Below are positions 57,474 to 64,000 of a stretch of DNA of 64,000 nucleotides, piece by piece. A program made the translations under genes and the position numbers. The stretch is from Saxidomus purpurata (taxonomy: Eukaryota > Mollusca > Bivalvia > Venerida > Veneridae): contig JAFMSR010000009.1 in NCBI GenBank assembly GCA_022818135.1, forward strand, positions 25,010,065 to 25,074,064, given 5' to 3'. Below the pieces are notes generated by a model. The model was not told the origin of the DNA. It saw only the letters and a list, made by a program, of their open reading frames with translations, and made no database searches. The first letter of the stretch is position 1. Each line of letters opens with the position of its first letter.

Positions 57474-59470
57474 TTACCTGGTATATGTCCATGTTCTGTT
57501 TCTATACACTGCAGAGTCTTTCGGCATAACATATGACATGGTGTTTAATCCCGCTCTGAAGCACTGTACTGTCTTTGCACGCCCAACTTGATAACTAAAT
57601 TTGTTCCAATCAATTACTATTTTGGGGAAGAATGAAGGGCTCTTACAATTTAATAAGTTGTGGCACTTTGACTTCATGTGAGCTTGTTGCTCTACTATGT
57701 TTGTTGTAACACAAGTATCAAACATATTTTCAGTTTTATACGTCTCTTAACACGATTTGGTGCGAGAAATGAATGACATAGCATTGCTTGCACCAGCCTC
57801 TCAAACGCATTGAAGAAGAATACCAGCCTAGAGGTCTTCCTATGGTTCTGCAACAATCTTGTAATGCATCCTTTGTCTCGGGAGGAGTAATCACTAGATA
57901 TAAGTCTTGCGGCTCGACGCTGTACTCTCTTAAGCATGTTGATATCTTTTTGTAGGTATGGGTCCTAGACTACATAGATGTAGTCTATTGTTGATCTTAC
58001 AAGAGCTAAGTAAGTGGACTTTATGCAGGTTTCTGGACAATGTTTCAAGTTCCGCTTCAAGAATCCAAGTGTTGTGTTTGCTTTCCTTTTTATGTTGGTT
58101 ATGTGTGAGCTAAACGTAAGACTCTTGGAAAGTGTCACATCGAGGTTTGGGGCGTCTTGTACTTATTTCAATGATGTCGTCTAATCTATGTGATAAAAAT
58201 AGCTGGATTTCTGATTGATGCTCCCCATATTACACTTCTTGGCTTTAAAGCACATGTAACCCATTTCTCTTGCTCATTGATGTCTTCCTGCAGTTGGTGT
58301 AGTCATCTGTTAATTTAATGTGACTATATAGTAGGCAGTCATCTGCAAAAAGACGGACAGATGACTTGAAGCAGTCCGGCAGATCATTTATGTGACATAG
58401 AAAGGTCAAATGTCCATGCGTCGACAGTAGATTTCTCTTTTTTCTATTTCTCCTCCCTTTTTTACTATTTTTTTTCTTTTATAGTTTGCCTTTTATAATA
58501 TCCCTATAAATTTTCCATTGAAAATACGGCTGTTATTTCACGATCTAATTATGAATGGACAGAAGGCAAAATCCGTAATGTAAACGGGTAAAATCCATTT
58601 GCGTATGTCCGGACTACTTTTATCAATACTCTTACGCAACAGATTTTCGTTTTATCGGCGTATATTTCGTCATTTTTAGCAAAACTGAAAATAAAAACAG
58701 ATCGGGTATGTGATAAATGGTCATTATTATCTGATGATCTGGGATACTGCATTCGGCTCTCGTGGATTTACCACTTGCGTGCCTCGTACGTTCTGGCCTG
58801 GCAAAATCCACTCGAGCCGAACACAACATCCCAGATCAAGCTACTGTTATAATAACCCATATTATAACACTTTGAAGTACTATTTTGATGTTACCATATT
58901 TCTCGATTTTAAATCATTAGTACCAGTGAAGTTATAATCCCTTTTCATTTAAAGTGTGTTGTTTGTGTGTTTGCTTTTCCGTTCCTTTCCTTATTTTTAA
59001 ATTGATTGACCTTTCGGTTTTACATTGCTTAGATGTCATGTAAAAAATCTATACTTTTATTCCAATACTTGTATAAGGTATACTCAGGTCTTTACAAACA
59101 TCTTGCCATTATACTCATAATCATATCACATTGGAGAGGGTCGATTACTGATTCTACTATATAACTCGTGGTCCAATTCTTTTGTTTATGTATTTATGTA
59201 TCTGTTAAAAGTGTATTTGTACATAGAACAATAATATAGTATTAAACTAAAAAAGCCCAAGTACTGTACCTTGGGGGACACCGGAGTCCACTGTAGCTGA
59301 GTTTGACGCTTTACTATCTGCCACAATCCTCGTGGTTCTGTTTATGAGAAAATCTTTGAGCCAGTCATTGATGTTACCATTAATGCAGTAGAGGTTAAGT
59401 TTATGGAAATATTTATGAGGCACTGTGTCAAGGGCCTTTGAGATCGAGGATTAGTATGTCGACTTGGGCT
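57474..59470 (-). mobile_element. decayed non-LTR retrotransposon (CR1/Jockey-like), reverse transcriptase part
   Basis: Minus-strand reading, with frameshifts, gives a reverse-transcriptase series: SKALDTVPHKYFHKLNLYC, DSGVPQGTVLG (about 59256-59282), LPDCFKSSVRLFADDCLLYS with the catalytic FADD (58338-58349), LKRVQRRAARLISSDYSSR (57870-57937) and the C-terminal SFFPKIVIDWNKFSYQVGR. Domain order is correct and the 3' end is near 57474. An ~830 bp block (58420-59255) interrupts the RT between VPQG and FADD. Premature stops and shifts show it is inactive. The clade call is from motif resemblance only. Confidence 0.8.
58420..59255. mobile_element. insertion inside the LINE, with internal hairpin
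   Basis: The RT reading frame resumes on both sides (VPQGTVLG before, TFLCHINDLP after), where an intact element has only a few residues between. Inside, 58736-58769 is an imperfect inverse of 58803-58838 (phrases 'TTCGGCTCTCGTGGATTT' and 'AAAATCCACTCGAGCCGAAC'). No clear target duplication or coding sequence was found. Confidence 0.55.
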
Positions 59471-59555
59471 CCCGTGTCGTGATGTTGAAGGAGGCCAATG
59501 CATTATTGCTAGGGTTCCCGTTTCGTGATGTTGAAGGAGGCCAATGCACTATTGG
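59455..59555. repeat. two-copy direct repeat
   Basis: 'CGTGATGTTGAAGGAGGCCA' plus 'ATGCA' occurs twice about 47 bp apart, at the left end of the LINE remnant. Confidence 0.8.
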
Positions 59556-59699
59556 GCCATACTGGGCCTATATTAAACCTAAAGAAAACGAATTGATATT
59601 GCTTAGTATGAATAAGACCTGGGCCTACCCGGATGAAACCTATGAGGCGTTCGTTGCTTTTTACTGTATGTAAGATCCCTGTTTTTAGGTTTTTTGAGA

Positions 59700-60887
59700 T
59701 CAATCATAGAGTCGTTTCTTGAGTTTCCCAAGAATTTGTTTTCTTTTTCAAAAAGTAGATCTCTAGTCTATAGAGATTCTATTTCTTCATATCACGATTT
59801 GTATCACTTTCGGAATTCTTTTTAGATTAAGAGTCTTGTCTAGGTCTATGTTTATTCTGTTGTATAACAGTGCCGGGTAGGTCTATGCTTTTTATAGATC
59901 TATCTAGATCGATCCGTTTTTTAACATCAATCGATTCTAGATCTATCTAGATTTCTATAATTCGATTTCCTGATAGAATTTAAGAACATCAAAAGTGATT
60001 AAAAAATGATATAAAAATGAAGAAAAAAAATCGTTTTCTTGACTCGAATTGGGTCTTATATAAGGAAATCATATTAGGACCCAGATATTAACAAGTCGAG
60101 TATTTTTGCTACTTCAGTATTCTAGATTAGCTCTTCTTCGTTATTTTAATACTACGAATTCACTTACTTAGTGAACAAACAACTATATATAGAGCTACAA
60201 CTTGTGTTTTAAATAGATCTATTTTTTTAGCTTTGAATAGATTTGTAAACAAATGTTCAATGAGTGCAAAGTGAATCTTCTGTGAAACAAACATTAATTA
60301 TATCAAATATTTGGATAATAATAATGTAGATCTAGACTCTATGTGACGACATAACAAAAAGGGAAAATAATCTTCAAATGGTGCTAGCCTAAGAAGATAT
60401 TCGCTCAATTATGCACCATCAATTAACTGGTCTCGACATCTAGATCTATGTGCAGAGTCAAGATTCTCGTTAGAATCTACACAAAATAGATCAACTCGTG
60501 TCTTTTTTATTTTCAAAATATCCAGAAGAGATAATATAATGAATATGTAGATCAATTAGGCCACGGAAATATACACTACTACACAGTGTACTTCCGTGAT
60601 TAGGTCACTGAAACTACTATACAGTAGATCTTCAATTCAATTAACATGTTTTTATTTTCGGACCTAGCTCTATATAGACCTAGGTCCCGTGATTATACAA
60701 CTATGCCCCAGTGGCTAAAGTGACCCTATCAACACTGTGAACCGATTAAAACACTTACATAAACGCGTGACAGCGTCACTATAGAAACGCATAAACAGTT
60801 TCAAATACGCACCTGCATGTCTAGATCATGTAGACGCTTGCCATTTATAAATATCAAAGAGCGTCAAATAGATGTAGAAGTATCAAA
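59700..60887. other. upstream region of the FADS gene, rich in AGATCTA motifs
   Basis: No exon was recognised. 59750-60700 is strikingly rich in overlapping TAGATC/AGATCT/CTAGAT words. 60564-60598 is an imperfect hairpin (CACGGAAATATACAC against GTGTACTTCCGTG). 60767-60779 is the palindrome GTGAC-AGC-GTCAC. These may belong to the promoter, but no factor is assigned. Confidence 0.4.
60844..60853 (+). promoter_or_regulatory. weak TATA-like element
   Basis: TTTATAAATA lies 35 bp before the FADS start codon. If used, the 5' UTR would be only a few nucleotides, so it may be fortuitous. Confidence 0.2.
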
Positions 60888-61091
60888 ATGGGGAAAGGTG
60901 GTAAAAAGTTGGAAAAGGAAGTAAGCTCGACTTCGGTGAAATGCTTCCCGTGGGATGAAATAAAACAACACAATAAAAGAACTGATAGTTGGATTGTGAT
61001 CAGCGGAAAAGTATACAATGTGTCACATTTCATGAAAAAACACCCAGGCGGTGCCAGAGTTTTGTCAACCTACGGCGGTCAAGATGCCACG
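60888..61091 (+). CDS. front-end fatty acyl desaturase, exon 1 (cytochrome b5 domain)
   Basis: ATG in AAAATGG context. The 68 codons read MGKGGKKLEKEVSSTSVKCF, PWDEIKQHNKRTDSWIVISG, KVYNVSHFMKKHPGGARVLS, TYGGQDAT, then donor ACG|GTATAG in phase 0. W-x2-I-x2-HN, D-x-W-x-VI, KVY-V and HPGG (52-55, with a heme-ligand His) are cytochrome b5 hallmarks. The MGKGG start and the end at GQDAT match the first exon of FADS1/FADS2-type delta-5/delta-6 desaturases of long-chain polyunsaturated fatty acid synthesis, ER membrane proteins that take electrons through this b5 domain. The three His boxes lie beyond the window, so regioselectivity cannot be judged. Confidence 0.88.
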
Positions 61092-61705
61092 GTATAGTTT
61101 TTGTTATATAAGTAGAGTGAATGTTGAGTTATGCTTTCCGTTAGATTTATTTCTTCTTTTTCTTAGCTTATATTATTGTGCAATAAGAAGTGTTTGATTT
61201 TTAGAATTTAACATGTCAATTGTTGCAATTATTATGAAACAAGATGATCTTAGATTCTTATGCAACTTTGAATTTGAGTTATAGCCAGTTAAAGGCTTTG
61301 CAGCAGGACTCTTAATCTACTGGCATCAAAGCAGTATCAGCTAGTAGTATCTGTCATCATGCATAAACACAGATTTAGAGCGAATATTTTATATTACATA
61401 ATCTCCACTGTTTACATGTATTGTTTTATGTTGGGGATTTCATGTTTGCAATTAAAGGTGAAGAAAACAAAAACTAAGATATGTACAGTACTGTATGAGT
61501 CAAAATGTCTAAGGATATACTGTGTATGACGGTAGAGCTGTTGTGGCACAGTGGTAGCACGTTCACCTCAAGATGGAAAGATCGCGGGTTCGATACCCAT
61601 CACAATAGCCATGTCGGTAGTGGCCTTTATTAATAAGGCAAGACATAAATAATTCCACGTTGCCTCTCTCTCTTCGAGGTTGATTCATTTGGAATGGGTC
61701 TCGAG

Positions 61706-63668
61706 TAGGGCTGTAACGAATACACTAAGGGGCGAATACGATACGTATCACGAATACAGGGTGACGAATACGAATATTTATTCATGAATATGAATACTAT
61801 ACTAAAATCATTGAACAAGTGAACATTATATGGCTTTTGCCAACAATATATTACAGTCTGCTGACTACCGTATTTCCCCGCTTATAAGACGAGGAAATAA
61901 AGTCCCGATTTTTGCCTCAAAGTGGGGTCCTCGTTTATAAGGGGAGGGCCTCAAGAATCAAAACAAAAAAATAAAAATCAATCCTACATACATTTGTGAT
62001 GAAATCGGCAATACCGAATGTCGTCCCGCTGAGTCTATGTGCAGGCGACAGTCGAACAATTACCAGTACCGTACATTGGCAAATTACGTTATTGTGTTAA
62101 CTCACCTCCGCTGTCGATCGCAAATGACGCTTACAATTATTTAAAAGAATCTGAAGGTAAACTTTGCGAAATAAGTGGTGCAGTCATATTTGTTTTTTCC
62201 GGATGATATAAGCGGCCTAAAATGATATCTGAATCAAGCGTTTACACAGCGTTATTGTAAAGAAACCCGATAATCAGTCTAGTCTGTGTATTGTTAATTC
62301 GGATATTGATTTTTGTTGACACTTTGAGATGATAATTGCGTCCGGTAAATACGTGTCATCGGCTGATTAATCAATTTATGAAAACATCGGCAGCTGTGTA
62401 TAATTAGTAAGAGTGCCCAGGATACCCCAAATTAGCGGCAATTACGTCGTTGTTGAGGGGGGAGCGGGGGGGGGCTTAGACAAAAGGGCCGAACAATTTT
62501 TTGTAAAATTCGTGCGGGGGGTTGTTTTGTCAACTTTTAATTATAAATACGAAAGTTTGCTTATTTTTGCAAACATTTTGTGATAACTCCCAAGAAATTG
62601 TAACAATGGGAATGAAAAAATATTTTTTATTGACTTTATGCCATCTCGATCCTTTTTTGTCTTTAAACTACGCGTGATTGTCGCTACTTTGGGGGATCCT
62701 CGGCACTCTTAATAATTATATACAAGCTGTCATATGTTTTCATAATTGATTAATTAGCCAATGGCACATATTGGCGCAATTATCTTTTCAAAGTGTCAAT
62801 AAAAAATCAATATCCGAATTGACAATACACAGATTGGTTTATAATACTCAAAAAAATCGGCGATTAAAAAATTCACTTATTAGCTTAGAAATCATACGAA
62901 CTTGAAGAAAATAAAGTAACTGGGTCATTAAAAAATTGCCTCGTCTTATAAATGAGTCTATTCAAAACCACACAATTTCCATGGCAAAGTAGGGGGGTCG
63001 TCTTATAAGTGGATCGCCTTATAGGCGGGGAAATACGGTAGATAATATAGTACTTTCTTTGTACTCAAATTACTGTGAAATAATGCTGTTCAAACGTAAA
63101 AAACACTGAGTAAACATGTAACTTAAAAAGCTCTGGGTTCAAATGACTAGAACTGTTTAGTAAAAATTACTAAAAAATGACTAGACACGACTATAGAGTA
63201 AAAGGCGATCTACGATTTCAACGGTTCTCGATGCTAGACATGTTGTTGATGTAGACGGTTTTGGATGTCGTAAAATGGGAATTCCCACTTGTTGATATCA
63301 AATTTTAATTGAATGTGAAATTTAAATGAATTCAATCAGTTTAAAACCCAGAAAGTTTGAAAATCATTTATTCAATTGTAAACCAACATCAAAATCGGCC
63401 GACGACTTATTAAATAAATGTCGTGAAAATATCTGTCAACTGTTGTGGGTGGGGTATTACGGCGAAATAGTGCAAAATGCGCTATGAAACGGAAGCGTTT
63501 TCAGTAGATTTCATCTGTTTTAGGTAAATTCAAATGATTTTAGTTTAAATCATGCACTTTTATCTATATTCGTAAATATTCGGTTCAGCACATGGCGAAT
63601 AACGAATACAATTCGGACAAAGCTGTATTCGACTAAATCGAATATTCGAATGTATCGTTACAGCCCTA
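61706..63668. mobile_element. non-autonomous hAT-type transposon with 8 bp TSD
   Basis: Terminal inverted repeat TAGGGCTGTAACGA (61706-61719) matches its inverse TCGTTACAGCCCTA ending at 63668. The 8 bp GTCTCGAG at 61698-61705 is duplicated at 63669-63676. An 8 bp duplication and this TIR are diagnostic of the hAT superfamily. Subterminal regions are rich in CGAATAC/GAATATTCG. There is no transposase; an 8-bp-flanked, ~1.96 kb element whose centre is another transposon must have moved in trans. Confidence 0.85.
61866..63040. mobile_element. foldback-like element nested in the hAT element
   Basis: Ends are TACCGTATTTCCCCGC at the left (61866) and GCGGGGAAATACGGTA at the right (63025-63040), an exact 16 bp inverse pair; the outer TA may be target site. 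Further in, ~62255-62445 is an imperfect inverse of ~62680-62850 ('TTCGGATATTGATTTT' against 'AAAATCAATATCCGAA'), so the arms are long and the element would fold back. A central ~240 bp (62445-62680) is unpaired and includes a G-rich stretch. No protein is encoded. Confidence 0.8.
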
Positions 63669-63676
63669 GTCTCGAG

Positions 63677-64000
63677 AGTGTTTAATCTAGGTTGTAAGAA
63701 CTTGTTTCGCAATCGAGATTAAATAAATTTGTATAAATAACATGATGTTGGTTGTTCGACTGTTCATGCTGTTGATGGTTCTGTCTACAATCTTTTTGCA
63801 GTTATAATTGTTAAACATGTATGAACATGATGAATTTAATGTTTTTCAGCCAAACAGAACGTTTCATTTATTATTATCTAAAACAATCATCAATAATGCT
63901 CTATAAGAACTTAAGTAGCAAACCATTTTCTTTTTGTACCCTTTTTGAGCCACATTGTTGCTGCGAGTGCGTGAAAAAGCAGAAGCATTTATAATACGAG
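63677..64000. other. FADS intron 1 continuing to the window edge
   Basis: After the SINE tail no second desaturase exon (expected to continue after GQDAT) is visible before 64000. Confidence 0.5.

Larger units (their letters stand above)
61530..63730 (+). mobile_element. tRNA-derived SINE in FADS intron 1, split by a hAT-type element
   Basis: The head (61530-61697) has A box 'TGTGGCACAGTGGTAGCACG' and B box 'GCGGGTTCGATACCC'. The tail resumes at 63677 ('AACTTGTTTCGCAATCGAGA', then AT-rich), matching the 3' domain of the SINE at 7.05 kb. The two halves are separated exactly by the element at 61706-63668 and its target duplication. Confidence 0.75.

Overview
This 64 kb window is nuclear DNA from an animal, most likely a bivalve mollusc. 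The evidence is the AT-rich, intron-rich, repeat-dominated layout and several repeats built like the 'pearl'/CvA elements of bivalves: a terminal palindrome, a core of ~150-165 bp tandem repeats and a (GGAC)n-type microsatellite. There are also tRNA-derived SINEs with a conserved 3' domain. There are no prokaryotic operons. Almost every long open frame is a by-product of tandem repeats whose period is a multiple of three.

Three gene signals are strong. (1) A complete ten-exon minus-strand gene (stop at 39375, start codon at 55460). Every splice phase agrees and the product is 359 aa: signal peptide, Ser/Arg-rich region, six-cysteine module, one transmembrane helix and a Pro/Tyr-rich tail ending in a PPSY motif. 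It looks like a CX-module or Shisa/STMC6-like membrane adaptor. (2) At the right end, the first coding exon of a front-end fatty acyl desaturase (FADS), plus strand, with an N-terminal cytochrome b5 domain; the rest lies beyond the window. (3) A plus-strand first exon at 17664-18156 for an unrecognised lysine-rich, probably nuclear protein, broken by an in-frame TAG. A weaker fourth is a BED zinc-finger exon at 26446-26539, followed directly by a near-perfect 35 bp hairpin.

Layout: 0-16 kb is intergenic, with minisatellites, pearl-like elements, SINEs, a TA-flanked MITE and a 5 kb zone of decayed repeats sharing a 'GTGTAGACCATGATCA' core that has been locally amplified into 29 bp and 41 bp arrays. 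16-20 kb holds the broken lysine-rich gene. 20-29 kb is mainly decayed pearl-like sequence plus the BED exon. 29.6-32.4 kb is a 105 bp satellite. 32.4-55.5 kb is the membrane-protein gene and its possible long 3' UTR; its introns carry 27, 31 and 33 bp minisatellites, two pearl-like elements, SINEs and a MITE. 57.4-59.5 kb is a decayed non-LTR retrotransposon. 60.9-64 kb is FADS exon 1 and intron 1; the intron holds a SINE, split by a hAT-type element with an exact 8 bp target duplication, which is itself split by a foldback-like element.

The genes show no functional linkage. The notable features are structural: a duplicated exon giving an alternative C-terminus, an intronic array repeating a real splice acceptor in frame, a filled and an empty insertion site for one element within the window, and the three-level transposon nest.
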